Below, piece after piece: positions 53,033-61,785 of a DNA stretch of 64,000 bases. The notes beneath the pieces were generated by a model. It was not told the origin of the DNA, did no database searches, and saw nothing but the letters and a program-made list of their open reading frames with translations. This DNA comes from Gordoniibacillus kamchatkensis. Lineage in GTDB: Bacteria > Bacillota > Bacilli > Paenibacillales > NBRC-103111. A program made the position numbers and the translations under genes. The first letter of the stretch is position 1; the number at the start of each line of letters is the position of its first letter. The DNA lies in NCBI RefSeq assembly GCF_000829455.1, contig NZ_JXAK01000004.1, positions 62,001-126,000 of the forward strand. The letters are read 5' to 3'.

Positions 53033-53605
53033 GTGTTCACGTTCGCTTATGAAGCAGTCGTAATCATCATTGCCGGATTTGTGCTGCTTCGGATTGCGGG
53101 GAAAAAGGTCATTTCCGAGATGACTCCGCTCGAAATGGTTACCGTTCTCTCGATCGGCACGATTATCGGGCATGCGGTCGCGGAGGATAAGGTGTGGCAG
53201 ACGATTGTATGCATCGCCTTGTTTATCGTCATTTTACTCATCTTTCAGTCTATCGCCCTCAGGTGGAGTTTGTTTGAGAGGCTCATTATCGGGAAGCCTA
53301 CGGTCGTTATTGTGGACGGGAACATCGTGGAGGAAAACTTGAAGAAGCTGCGGATGACGACGGAGCAGCTCGAGCTGCGGCTGCGGCAAAAAGGTATCGC
53401 CAACATCTCCGATATCCGCACGGGGACCATCGAGGTGAACGGCCGCTTCGGCTACGAATTGAAGCCGTCCGCGCAGCCGCTCACTCGCGGTGAAATGGAG
53501 CAAATTTTAGCAATGCTGCAGTTCAAAATGCCGCCTGCCGGAAGCAACCCGCACGAAGTTTTCGAGCACATCCGGCAGACGTTAAGGTTAGGGCAACATC
53601 AATGA
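53033..53605 (+). CDS. DUF421 (YetF-type) membrane protein
   Basis: A 190-residue protein with three membrane segments in the first 85 residues (YEAVVIIIAGFVLLRIAGKK, LEMVTVLSIGTIIGHAV, TIVCIALFIVILLIF) and the cytoplasmic DUF421 domain (GKPTVVIVDGNIVEENLKKLRMTTEQL). The GTG at 53033 follows AAAGGGG at a good distance, whereas an upstream ATG gives a hydrophilic extension foreign to the family. The biochemical role is unknown; Bacillus relatives are linked to spores and stress. Its last seven bases overlap the convergent solute-binding-like gene. Confidence 0.85.
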   Translation: MFTFAYEAVVIIIAGFVLLRIAGKKVISEMTPLEMVTVLSIGTIIGHAVAEDKVWQTIVCIALFIVILLIFQSIALRWSLFERLIIGKPTVVIVDGNIVEENLKKLRMTTEQLELRLRQKGIANISDIRTGTIEVNGRFGYELKPSAQPLTRGEMEQILAMLQFKMPPAGSNPHEVFEHIRQTLRLGQHQ

Positions 53606-54774
53606 TTGCCGGTGGAAGCGCACGCTTCGCGGTAAAGCTTGTTCATGGCAGCAATGATTTCGGCGGGCTTCGCCTTGGCGCCGCCCGCCGCATGCTGCTT
53701 AAGCGCATCGTGCAGCAGCACTCCCGCCTGCTCTTGGAACGCCGGGAAGGCGCGGTTTCGCGGCCGCATATAGCTGAGCCGGAGCGTGCGCAGCGTATCA
53801 CGGAAAAAGCCGCTGCAGCTGCGGTTCGCCGCATCGTCGCGCCACGCCGCCGCGTGGCCGGGCTGCCCGCCGCTTTCCACGTATACCGTACGCTGCGTCT
53901 CGCCGCTCGCCGCATACATCGCGAACTCGAGCACCAGCGGCACGTGCGCGGAAAACGCCGATACGGCCATGCCGACGCCGCCGAGCAGACCGCCTCGCGG
54001 TTCTCCCGAGTCGCCGGGAATGTCGGCGAAACGGATGAGCTTGTCCGAGAAGCCGGCTCTGGCGTAGTTGGTGTAGCCGAAGGCGAACGGGATATACACG
54101 ATATCGTCCCGGGTCGACATGCGGTCGTACATTTGAATCGGATTGGAGCCAAGCGACGATTCGTGCAGCAGCGGCAGCAGCGCCAGCAGCCGTTCGAGAG
54201 CCGCTTCCCCGACCGGATGCGGCACGCCTTCCGCCTCGTCGAAAAACTCCCCTCCGCCGATACCCGCGCACAGCGTAAGGAAGCTGCACATCGCATCCGT
54301 CGGGCAGAGCGGCCACCCGACCTTTTGGCCGGGAGGCAGCGATTCGGCGAGCTCTATAAGCTGCTGCCATGTGCGCGGCACGTCCGCCGCGGGGAGCAGA
54401 TCGGGACGGTACGACGCAACCTGCGCCGCGGCGTCTACGGCGAGCGCCCACTGGCGGCCGCCCCATTCGTAGCTGCGGTGGCTCGGCCCTACCGAGTTCT
54501 CCGCCTGATCGCGCAAATAAGCTGCGGGAATATGCTGGTCCAGCGGCACGAGAACGCCTTGTTCCGAACAGATCCCGACGTGCGGATGATCGATCAAAAT
54601 AATGTCGTATTCGCGGGCGAGCAAATCAACCGGGTAGTCTCCGAAGTCCTTGAGCGAACGCCGGTCCCATTCCATCTCGACTTCGGGATGCAGCTGCCGG
54701 AATCGCTGCGCAGCCGCAACCAGAGGGGCATACCCTCTGACGTGGTTCCAAGTCATCCCTTTGAGCTTGACCAT
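53599..54774 (-). CDS. Solute-binding-protein-like protein without signal peptide
   Basis: A 391-residue protein with the fold of family 1 extracellular sugar-binding proteins (LVAAAQRFRQLHPEVEMEWDRRSL, LPAADVPRTWQQLIELAESLP, YIPFAFGYTNYAR). It begins directly with MVKLKGMTWNHVRGYAPL and has no signal peptide or lipobox, so it should stay in the cytoplasm. It is the last gene of an operon with a CoA-transferase and an enoyl-CoA hydratase. A sensing, carrier or chaperone role for the pathway substrate is possible; no membrane transport genes are nearby. This is an unusual setting for the family. Confidence 0.75.
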   Translation of the reverse strand: MVKLKGMTWNHVRGYAPLVAAAQRFRQLHPEVEMEWDRRSLKDFGDYPVDLLAREYDIILIDHPHVGICSEQGVLVPLDQHIPAAYLRDQAENSVGPSHRSYEWGGRQWALAVDAAAQVASYRPDLLPAADVPRTWQQLIELAESLPPGQKVGWPLCPTDAMCSFLTLCAGIGGGEFFDEAEGVPHPVGEAALERLLALLPLLHESSLGSNPIQMYDRMSTRDDIVYIPFAFGYTNYARAGFSDKLIRFADIPGDSGEPRGGLLGGVGMAVSAFSAHVPLVLEFAMYAASGETQRTVYVESGGQPGHAAAWRDDAANRSCSGFFRDTLRTLRLSYMRPRNRAFPAFQEQAGVLLHDALKQHAAGGAKAKPAEIIAAMNKLYREACASTGNH

Positions 54775-54804
54775 CGGTTCCCTTCCTCCATCACGGCACC
54801 GGAG

Positions 54805-55992
54805 CTAAATAACGCCGGTCTGCTTCATTTCTTCGATCGTTTCCGCCGAATACCCGAGCTCGCGCAAAATTTCCTCGTTATGCTCGCCGATGAGCGGCGG
54901 ATGCCGGTGAATTTCGCCCGGCGTCTCGCTGAATTTCACGGGAACGTTCACCGTGCGAACAGTCCCCGCCGTCGGATGCTCATACGACGTGAACGCCTGC
55001 AAGTGAACGGCTTGCGGGTCGTTTTCAACCTGCAGATGGTTGTACACTTCCGATACCCACATGTCGCGTTCCAGCATTTTCTCCACCCAGTAAGCCGTCG
55101 TTTGCTTCACCACGCTGGCCTGAATCCGGAAAAACACCTCGTCGCGCTTGTCGTACAGCGTCTGCGGGTCGTTATACTCGTTCAGCCCCTCGTCGCCCAG
55201 CACTTCGGCCAGCACCGGAATCGGGTTCACCGAAATGCACATATAGCCGTCCGCCGTCTTGTAAATGCCGAAAGGCGCCGATTGGCCGGGGTGAGCGATG
55301 CCGGATTGCGGGCGCTCGAACAGCTTGCCGGAATTGAGCGTCACGGCAAACTCCTGCAGCTGGTGCGTCAAAAGGCATTGGAACAAGTTGATTTCGAGCT
55401 TCTGGCCTATGCCGGTCTTTTCCCGGTAGTACAGCGACGACAGCAGGCCGTACACGATGTTGTAAGCGCCGAGCTGGTCGGCGATGCCTGTGCCGAGCGG
55501 CGTCGGCGGCGCATCCTTGGTGCCGGTCAGCGTCGTCAGCCCGCTCAGCGACTGGATCATCAAGTCTTGGCCGGGACGGTCGACGTACGGCCCGTCTTGT
55601 CCGTACCCGGTGCTGGAGCAGTAAATGATGCGCGGATTGATCTTTTTCAAATCTTCGTAGCCGAAGCCGAGCTTCGCCATGACGCCGGGGCGGAAGTTTT
55701 CTACGACGATGTCGCATTGTTCCGCCAGTTGATAAATGATCTTCTTCGCCTCCGGCGTTTTCAAATCGAGGGCGAGCGAGCGCTTGTTGCGGTTGAACGC
55801 CAAGTAGCACGGCGATTCCGTGCCGCCGACCCAATATTTCAAAAACGTCCACGCCCGGTAGCTGTCCCCGCTCCCTTTTCGTTCGATTTTGATGACGTCC
55901 GCCCCGAGGTCGCCGAGCATTTGCGTCGCGAACGGCCCTTGCAGCAGATGGGTGAAGTCGAGCACCTTGATGCCGGATAACGCTTTGTCCAT
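54805..55992 (-). CDS. CaiB/BaiF-family (class III) CoA-transferase
   Basis: A 395-residue CoA-transferase (IKVLDFTHLLQGPFATQMLGDLGADVIKIE, FNRNKRSLALDLKTPE, VENFRPGVMAKLGFGYEDL). The aspartate in DLMIQSLSG is in the expected catalytic region. It moves CoA between organic acids, activating a carboxylic acid for the hydratase encoded just upstream. AAAGGAG lies before the ATG at 55992. The acid substrate is unknown. Confidence 0.9.
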   Translation of the reverse strand: MDKALSGIKVLDFTHLLQGPFATQMLGDLGADVIKIERKGSGDSYRAWTFLKYWVGGTESPCYLAFNRNKRSLALDLKTPEAKKIIYQLAEQCDIVVENFRPGVMAKLGFGYEDLKKINPRIIYCSSTGYGQDGPYVDRPGQDLMIQSLSGLTTLTGTKDAPPTPLGTGIADQLGAYNIVYGLLSSLYYREKTGIGQKLEINLFQCLLTHQLQEFAVTLNSGKLFERPQSGIAHPGQSAPFGIYKTADGYMCISVNPIPVLAEVLGDEGLNEYNDPQTLYDKRDEVFFRIQASVVKQTTAYWVEKMLERDMWVSEVYNHLQVENDPQAVHLQAFTSYEHPTAGTVRTVNVPVKFSETPGEIHRHPPLIGEHNEEILRELGYSAETIEEMKQTGVI

Positions 55993-56027
55993 CGTTCTCT
56001 TCTCCTTTGTTATGGGTATGGCGATGC

Positions 56028-56828
56028 CTATTTCCCTTGAAAATGAGGCGGCCGCTTCTCGGCGAACGCCGCGATTCCTTCCTTCGCATCCTCGCTGTGA
56101 AACAGGTTGGCGAGATAGGCGCGATCGTACGCTTGCGCGGTTTCCAGGCTTGCGTCCCGGCCGGCGTCGACGAGCTTCTTGAGCGCCTGCACGGCAAGCG
56201 GCGCCTGGCCCGCAATGTCCCGGGCGAGAGCGAATGCGGTTTCCAGCAGCCGCTCCGGCTCCGCCACTTGACCCACGAACAGCAGCGCCTTCCCTTCCGC
56301 AGCAGTCAGGAAACGCCCGGTCATCGTCAGTTCTTTGGCGACGAACGGCCCTGCGAGGCGGGCGATTTTCTGCACGCCGCCGCCGCCGGGAACGAGCCCC
56401 AGCTTCACTTCCGGCAGCCCGAATTTGGCTTTGTCCGAAGCGATGATGATGTCGCAGGCGAGCGCCAGCTCGAAGCCGCCGCCGAGCGCGTAGCCGTTAA
56501 CCGCGGCGATGACCGGCTTGGTGCAGTTTTCAATCGCGCGGTACATCTCCCGGCCCTTGTCCTGAAAAGCAAAAAACTGTCCCATGTCAAACTCGTTATA
56601 GCCGTTGATATCGGCACCGGCCATAAACGCTTTGCCGCTGCCGGTCAACACGACGGCACGCACTCCGCTATGCTCGCGGATGCGAGTGAAGCAGTCGGTA
56701 AGCTCGGCCATCATGACATTGTTCATGGCGTTAAGCTTTTCTTCGCGGCGGATCGTGACGACCAGCACCGCCTCTTTTTCCTCCAGCTGCAAGTACTGAT
56801 AAGCCGGCATTGACGCTGTTACTGTCAC
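56028..56828 (-). CDS. Enoyl-CoA hydratase/isomerase family protein
   Basis: A 266-residue crotonase-fold protein. The oxyanion-hole segments are visible (GKAFMAGADINGY and AVNGYALGGGFELALACD), as is the region with a catalytic glutamate (FGLPEVKLGLVPGGGGVQ). It should hydrate, isomerise or cleave an acyl-CoA made by the neighbouring CoA-transferase. The GTG at 56828 overlaps the stop of the regulator gene (GTGA) and has AAAGGGG eight bases upstream; an ATG six codons later is the alternative. Confidence 0.9.
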   Translation of the reverse strand: MTVTASMPAYQYLQLEEKEAVLVVTIRREEKLNAMNNVMMAELTDCFTRIREHSGVRAVVLTGSGKAFMAGADINGYNEFDMGQFFAFQDKGREMYRAIENCTKPVIAAVNGYALGGGFELALACDIIIASDKAKFGLPEVKLGLVPGGGGVQKIARLAGPFVAKELTMTGRFLTAAEGKALLFVGQVAEPERLLETAFALARDIAGQAPLAVQALKKLVDAGRDASLETAQAYDRAYLANLFHSEDAKEGIAAFAEKRPPHFQGK

Positions 56829-58579
56829 GGCACATACCCCTTTCCCAATTTGTGCGTTCGCAGCCCCGATTCGCTCCGCGCCCAGTAAGCTTCCAGCTCG
56901 GCGATATTCGAGGCGTCGTAAAATGTGTACGGAATGACCGCGGCGTACACTTCCTTCCCCGGAACATCGCGCAGCAGCGGCTTGCGCTCCATGCCGCCGT
57001 CCGCTTGCCCCGACGCCAGGGCCGAGGCGACGCGGGCCGCCGTACGCGCCGCCTCCGCGGGATGCTGGAATACCGTCGCATGCTGTTGGCGGGCTTTGAT
57101 GAGGCGAACCGCCGAAGCGTCCCCGTCGCCGCCCACGACGATGATTTTGCCGGCCAGCTTGCGGCGCACCAGCTCCTCTACGACGCCTTCGGCCATATGA
57201 TCCGTGCCGGCGACGACCGCGTCCAGCTTTTCTCCGGAAGCAAGCAGCTCGGCGACGATTTGCCGCGACTCCTCCTTGCTCCACCGCAGCACGGGAACGG
57301 ACGTCGCCCGCAACCGCTCCCCGTATTTCGCGAGCACCGTCTGATGGCCGAACGACATGTTGCGCGCATTGTCGTTGTACGGATCCCCCTCGAGCAGCAG
57401 CACATGGCCTCTGCCCTTCAGCCGCGCCGCCACGTATTCCATCTGCATTACGCCTTGCTCGTAGCCGTCGCCGCCGACGTAGTAGTCCGCGAACCGGCTG
57501 CGCGACGGGCGCTGGAAGCAGACCGCCGGAATGCCGGCCTGCGCCGCCGCGCGAAACAGCCGATCGGATTCCTGCGCGTCGACCGGCGAGATAATGATGC
57601 AGCGCGGGCTGAACTTGTCCATCGCCAGTTCGAGGCAGAGGCGTTGTTTCCATTCGTCGTCATGGCCGTCCGTCATGAGCCAAGGCAGCTTCTCCGCTTG
57701 AAACGCCTGCTCGAATGTGTGTAAATATTCGAGCGCCTTTTGCGAATCGAGGTTCGGCAGTGATACGTAGATGGGATTGGCTGCCACTGCTGCCTCGCCG
57801 CCGCACTCCGCACGCCCCGGCTTGGCGGCCGGGTTCATTCGCTGACACCAGTCATAGAGCGTGTAAACGATCCGTTTCAAGTCCGCATAGTCGGTTTCCG
57901 CCTTCGCCAGTTCCAGGCAGACAGCGACCGCCACCTCGCCCGAATCGGTCCAGACCGGGACTGAAATGCTATACTGCCCTCGCCCTGTGTGATCCGCTTC
58001 GAAGGCAAAGCCAAGCGACCGCACTTCCCGCAGCTGCCAGACGAATGACCTCCATCCTTCCCATTCGCTCTGCACCTGCCCCGACCGGACGTTAGCACCT
58101 CTGCCGGTTTCCCAAAGCAAGCGGATCTCCTCCTCCGAATGGAGGCACAGCAGCGCTTTGCCGAGCGCGGAAGTGAGCGGCAGCTCCGCTCCAACGGCCG
58201 GGCCGTAAGGCTCCGCCCCCGCTTCCGCCCGCTCCTCCTGCACGATGACGACTCGTTCCCCCGACAGCACGCCGACGCGAACTTTCGCCCCGGGGCACGA
58301 CGCCATGAGCCGCGCCAATTCCGCAGCCTGCCGCATATCCGGCGAATGCCGCAAATATTGCACGCCGAGCGTCAATACCCTTGCTCCGGCGACATACGTT
58401 TTCGTGAGCGGCCGATAGTGGGCATATTTGCGGTTCACTAGCGTTTGCATCAGCTCATGAACCGTGCTCTTGGCAAGGCCCGTTTCGTGCAAAATTTCCG
58501 TAAAAGAAAGGCCCGCCGGCCGGTTTGCCAGCAGCTCCAGCACATTCAAGGCCCGATAGGCCGATTTGACCATTTTCAA
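56825..58579 (-). CDS. IclR-type regulator fused to a periplasmic-binding-protein domain
   Basis: A 584-residue fusion. Residues about 1-60 are an IclR winged helix (AYRALNVLELLANRPAGLSFTEIL, GLAKSTVHELMQTL). Residues about 65-250 are the IclR effector domain (LTSALGKALLCLHSEEE, GRGQYSISVPVWTDSGEVAVAV). Residues about 265-560 are a type 1 periplasmic-binding fold of the ribose-binding kind (IIISPVDAQESDRLFRAAAQAGIPAVCFQRPS, HVLLLEGDPYNDNA, GTDHMAEGVVEEL). It lacks a signal peptide, so both ligand domains act in the cytoplasm. It leads an operon with acyl-CoA enzymes. A TTG at 58579 fits AAAGGGG best; the ATG at 58573 is the alternative. Confidence 0.83.
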   Translation of the reverse strand: MKMVKSAYRALNVLELLANRPAGLSFTEILHETGLAKSTVHELMQTLVNRKYAHYRPLTKTYVAGARVLTLGVQYLRHSPDMRQAAELARLMASCPGAKVRVGVLSGERVVIVQEERAEAGAEPYGPAVGAELPLTSALGKALLCLHSEEEIRLLWETGRGANVRSGQVQSEWEGWRSFVWQLREVRSLGFAFEADHTGRGQYSISVPVWTDSGEVAVAVCLELAKAETDYADLKRIVYTLYDWCQRMNPAAKPGRAECGGEAAVAANPIYVSLPNLDSQKALEYLHTFEQAFQAEKLPWLMTDGHDDEWKQRLCLELAMDKFSPRCIIISPVDAQESDRLFRAAAQAGIPAVCFQRPSRSRFADYYVGGDGYEQGVMQMEYVAARLKGRGHVLLLEGDPYNDNARNMSFGHQTVLAKYGERLRATSVPVLRWSKEESRQIVAELLASGEKLDAVVAGTDHMAEGVVEELVRRKLAGKIIVVGGDGDASAVRLIKARQQHATVFQHPAEAARTAARVASALASGQADGGMERKPLLRDVPGKEVYAAVIPYTFYDASNIAELEAYWARSESGLRTHKLGKGYVP

Positions 58580-58694
58580 GCGACGCCGCCCCTTTCTTCG
58601 CTTCGCTGCAGTTTCGCATGTTCGAACTTTATAGGCGTAATTCAATTATAATTCACGTTAATTGCACTTTAAATCCGTTCCAACAAATTTATTG

Positions 58695-58710
58695 GTTCGT
58701 ATATACGAAC
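58695..58710. promoter_or_regulatory. Perfect 16-bp palindrome upstream of the IclR-type fusion gene
   Basis: GTTCGTATATACGAAC reads identically on both strands. It lies about 116 bases before the regulator start and is a good candidate operator for autoregulation by the IclR domain. Confidence 0.55.
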
Positions 58711-58788
58711 ATGATAAGTGCGGCAATAGCGAAATGCACGAATGATTAGGACGAATCGCTTCCGCTTTTCCCAATTTTCTTAACTGTG

Positions 58789-58801
58789 ATATACTGTTTA
58801 T
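58789..58801 (+). promoter_or_regulatory. TetR operator candidate upstream of the TetR gene
   Basis: ATATACTGTTTAT recurs as its exact reverse complement at 61442-61454, upstream of the MFS gene. Sharing of 13 bases between the two promoter regions suggests the TetR binding site. Confidence 0.55.
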
Positions 58802-58887
58802 TATATAAGCATTTTAATCGTAAGACGGCTTCGCAACGGCACGCGATTCTAAGGCCGGCTTCGAACAACTGGAGAGGAGGAGCGCGT

Positions 58888-59685
58888 ATGCCTAAAAACG
58901 ACTTGACGCCGGAAGAAGCAGCGAAGTTGCTCCCGACCGGCGTAGCGCTCGGCTGGGGATTTGCGAAACCGCCTCAGCGCGGGCCTAAGCGGGAGATGAG
59001 CATCGACCAGATCGTGAAGAAGGCGATCGAAATTGCGGACAAGGACGGCCTTGATGCCGTCTCGATGAACCGAGTTGCATCGGAACTCGGTTTCACTGCG
59101 ATGTCTCTATACCGCTACATTCCAAGCAAAGACGACCTGCTGCTCCTCATGCAGGACGCAGCATGCGACATTCCATTGCCTCCGGAGAGACCTTCCCATG
59201 AATGGCGGGAGAGCTTGCGCGAGTACGTAATGGGTACGATCGGCATTTTTCGCGACCATCCATGGTATGGAGACATCCCGATCTTCGGAATTCCGATTGC
59301 GCCTAACAATCTGCGCATCGTGGATTGGGCGCTGCGGCCTCTGCGGGACATGCCTCTGAATGATTACGAAAAAATGTCCATCGTTCTACTGCTAAGCGGC
59401 TACGCGCGTTCCAGCGGGATGCTTCAGCGGGACATAGATCGTGCGATTCAGGCCGGTTCCAGCGCGGAAGCGTTCAGCGGGCTCCATTATTCGGCAGCGC
59501 TTCAGGCTTTGGTCAAGCCGGAACAATACCCGAACCTGCATCCGATCGTCATGTCCGGGGCCTATACCGAAGAGAATGACAGCGAGAACAACGTCGGCAA
59601 CGACATAGACTTCGGATTGGAGCGGATTCTGGACGGTATCGAACAATATTTAGATCGAAAAAGGACCGGCAAAACGGACAAATAA
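58888..59685 (+). CDS. TetR-family regulator (drug-efflux type, TetR_C_1-like)
   Basis: A 265-residue TetR regulator. The DNA-binding domain lies unusually late, at residues about 40-90, after a 35-residue leader (IDQIVKKAIEIADKDGLDAVSMNRVASELGFTAMSLYRYIPSKDDL). The remainder is a helical ligand domain of the TetR_C_1 kind. GGAGAGGAGG precedes the ATG at 58888. It is convergent with an MFS exporter gene whose promoter region carries the same 13-bp element, so it probably represses the exporter until a toxic compound binds. Confidence 0.88.
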   Translation: MPKNDLTPEEAAKLLPTGVALGWGFAKPPQRGPKREMSIDQIVKKAIEIADKDGLDAVSMNRVASELGFTAMSLYRYIPSKDDLLLLMQDAACDIPLPPERPSHEWRESLREYVMGTIGIFRDHPWYGDIPIFGIPIAPNNLRIVDWALRPLRDMPLNDYEKMSIVLLLSGYARSSGMLQRDIDRAIQAGSSAEAFSGLHYSAALQALVKPEQYPNLHPIVMSGAYTEENDSENNVGNDIDFGLERILDGIEQYLDRKRTGKTDK

Positions 59686-59702
59686 AGCTGTTCAGCGAAA
59701 TA

Positions 59703-59748
59703 AAAAAAGGCTATTTCCAAGGTTGATAATCCTTGAAATAGCCTTTTT
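59703..59748 (+). terminator. Bidirectional terminator between TetR and MFS genes
   Basis: An A-run and AAGGCTATTTC on the left pair with GAAATAGCC and a T-run on the right, extended by CAAGG/CCTTG with one bulged base. It can serve both convergent genes. Confidence 0.85.
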
Positions 59749-59763
59749 TATTCGTGGCCGGTA

Positions 59764-61385
59764 TTACGCGGCGGCGCTAACGTCCGTCTTCTTTTCGCGG
59801 AGCAATACCGCCGTGACTGCTGTCGCAAGCAATAGGATGACGCCGGCGATGAGACAGGTGACGTGCATGCCGGTCATGAAGGCTTCCTTGGAGGCATTTA
59901 TTACTTGGGATGCGGCCTCGGCGGGCAATAAGTGTGAAGCGGCTGCCGCACCGGCAATGGTCTGCCCTGCCGCCAGGGCCGATTCCGGCGCCAGGCCTGC
60001 GGGGAGTAGAGACGATACGGCATTATGGTAGACGGCCGTGAGGATGCTGCCGAGAAGCGCGATGCCGAAGGCGCCTCCGAGCTCGCTGGACGTTTCGATG
60101 AGCCCCCCGACGGCTCCTGCGCGATCGGCCGGCGCGACACCGACAACGTAATCTGCGACGAGGGTCATGACGGAAACGATTCCCGCCGCGACCAATCCGG
60201 CTCCAACGAGCATGAAGGCAAGCGGCAGGAGACCATCGAGTCGCACCTGGGTCAGCACACCGAATCCAATCGCCGACAACACGAACCCTCCGGCCATGAT
60301 GCGCGGCCTCCCGTGCGTTAACGACAGCTTTGCGGCAATCGGTGCCGCCGCCCCGACGGCAACCGATGGCAGTACACTCCACAGCGACGCGACGAACGGG
60401 GAGTACCCGAGAACCGACTGGAGGAACTGGGTATTGACCAATGCGCTCGCCATGAGCGTAAATGTTGCGATAAGGTTAATGAGAATCGAACCGCCGGTCC
60501 GCCTCTCCATTAGCGCACGGATATCGATCAAAGGGTTTTGAATGGTCAACTGGCGCCGGACGAACACGAATCCGGCGATCATACCTGCCGCGAGAACAAC
60601 GATAGGAATCGTTGTCCAGCCGTCCTCCGCGAGCGTCTTGACGCCGTAAGTAATTGGCAGAATGGCTGCGAGAGCAAGGACCGAGCTGAATAAATCAATC
60701 CGGGCGCGTACGGCGCTGCGTGTCTCCGGCAGCAGGAAGGGCGCGATGAGAAGCAGCAGCACCATTGCGGGGATGTTAATGAGGAACACGGAGCCCCAAG
60801 AAAACGATTGGATGAGCAGGCCGCCGATAATCGGCCCGACAGTGACGCCGCTGGCCATGACAGCGCTCCATATAGACATCGCTTTGGTCCGCTGAGCAGG
60901 GTCTTGGAACATCGTGCGAACGAGAGCCAGTGTCGAGGGCATCAGGGTCGATCCCGCAATTCCAAGAATACCGCGGGCCAAAATCAGGGCAGCGGCCGTC
61001 TGGGCGAACGCGGCGAACATCGAGCATAATGCAAATCCCACCGAGCCTATCATCAGCAGACGCCGACGTCCGATTCGGTCACCAACGGCGCCCATTGTCA
61101 GTAGCAGACCGGCGAGAATGAAGCGTAGACATCGAAAATCCATAATTGTTGGGTCGCGGTCGGATGCAAATCCGCAGCAATGGCGGGTGCGGCGAAAAAC
61201 AGGACGGAGACGTCCATCGATACGATCATCAACGGGAGGCATAGGACGATAAGCGCAATCCATTCCTTGCGGCCTGCCGGATTAATGCCTGTATCGGTTG
61301 CGGCGGTCAATGCAATACCCTCCTTTTTCATGGTCTGTTCAACAAGGGAGCCGCGTTGATTCGGTATTTTTGCAGCCTTCATCAT
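59764..61385 (-). pseudogene. DHA2-type MFS multidrug exporter, single-base frameshift
   Basis: A 14-segment drug/proton antiporter of the EmrB/QacA group. The N-terminal part (EWIALIVLCLPLMIVSMDVSV, TATQQLWIFDVY) starts at the ATG at 61385, seven bases after AAGGAG. The frame breaks near 61124, and the rest follows directly in another frame (ILAGLLLTMGAVGDRIGRRRLLMIG with motif A, SGVTVGPIIGGLLIQSF with motif C). One restored G (GC to GGC) gives a complete protein of about 540 residues. Expression is probably controlled by the TetR protein encoded convergently. A sequence error is likely because no other damage is visible. Confidence 0.82.
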
Positions 61386-61396
61386 GATCCACTCCT

Positions 61397-61454
61397 TACT
61401 GTTTATAATATAAACTGTATCTTTTGTATTCAGTATATAGTATAAACAGTATAT
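61397..61454. promoter_or_regulatory. TetR operator region upstream of the MFS gene
   Basis: TACTGTTTATA (61397-61407) and TATAAACTGTA (61409-61419) form an inverted repeat with one mismatch just before the MFS start. ATAAACAGTATAT (61442-61454) repeats the site found before the TetR gene in the opposite orientation. The region is very AT-rich and probably includes the exporter promoter. Confidence 0.6.
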
Positions 61455-61483
61455 GGTCAACACAAAAACACGTATACTTGCTG

Positions 61484-61785
61484 GATCTGCCAAAATGGCG
61501 GTAGAAATCGCGCTGCATGATCATGCCTGCGGTCAGGAATGGAACATCCCCGGAGCCGGCATCATCTCAGGCAAAGAAATAATCCGGCTCGCACGTATGG
61601 CCGCGGGGTCGGCGAAACCCGTCCTGCCGTTAGGAAGGATCGGATTATCTCTACTAGGGATATTTGTTCCGGCCATGAAGGAAGTAGCGGAAATGCTGTA
61701 CCTGACGACAGAATCGCTCCTCCTGAGCGGAGAGAAATACGAGCGGTTCATCGGCCCGATTCCGGCAACAAGCTTCGAGAGATGA
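61484..61785 (+). pseudogene. C-terminal remnant of an NAD-dependent epimerase/dehydratase (SDR) gene
   Basis: The open frame ending at 61785 reads like the last 100 residues of an extended SDR or NmrA-type protein (VEIALHDHACGQEWNIPGAG, GKEIIRLARMAAG, MKEVAEMLYLTTESLLLSGEKYERFIG). The Rossmann nucleotide-binding half is missing, and upstream lies the MFS promoter region. It has no ribosome site. It is best read as a leftover of a gene lost by deletion or insertion of the MFS/TetR pair. Confidence 0.6.

Larger units (their letters stand above)
58580..58887. other. Divergent gap between the IclR-type fusion gene and the TetR gene
   Basis: No gene is supported. On the minus strand a TATAAT (58645-58650) may be the -10 of the fusion-gene operon, with a weak -35. 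A perfect 16-bp palindrome and a 13-bp TetR-operator candidate lie further right (listed separately). Confidence 0.5.

Noticed and set aside
53602-55980. A rightward open frame of nearly 800 codons opposite the solute-binding-like and CoA-transferase genes
   Set aside because: It lies fully antisense to two genes with clear family motifs, has an arginine-rich composition typical of the reverse of GC-rich coding DNA, and shows no domain.
56820-57653. Upstream extension of the enoyl-CoA hydratase frame into the regulator gene
   Set aside because: The extension is arginine/alanine-rich shadow sequence of the IclR-type fusion gene. The family sequence begins just after the GTG at 56828, which has a ribosome site.
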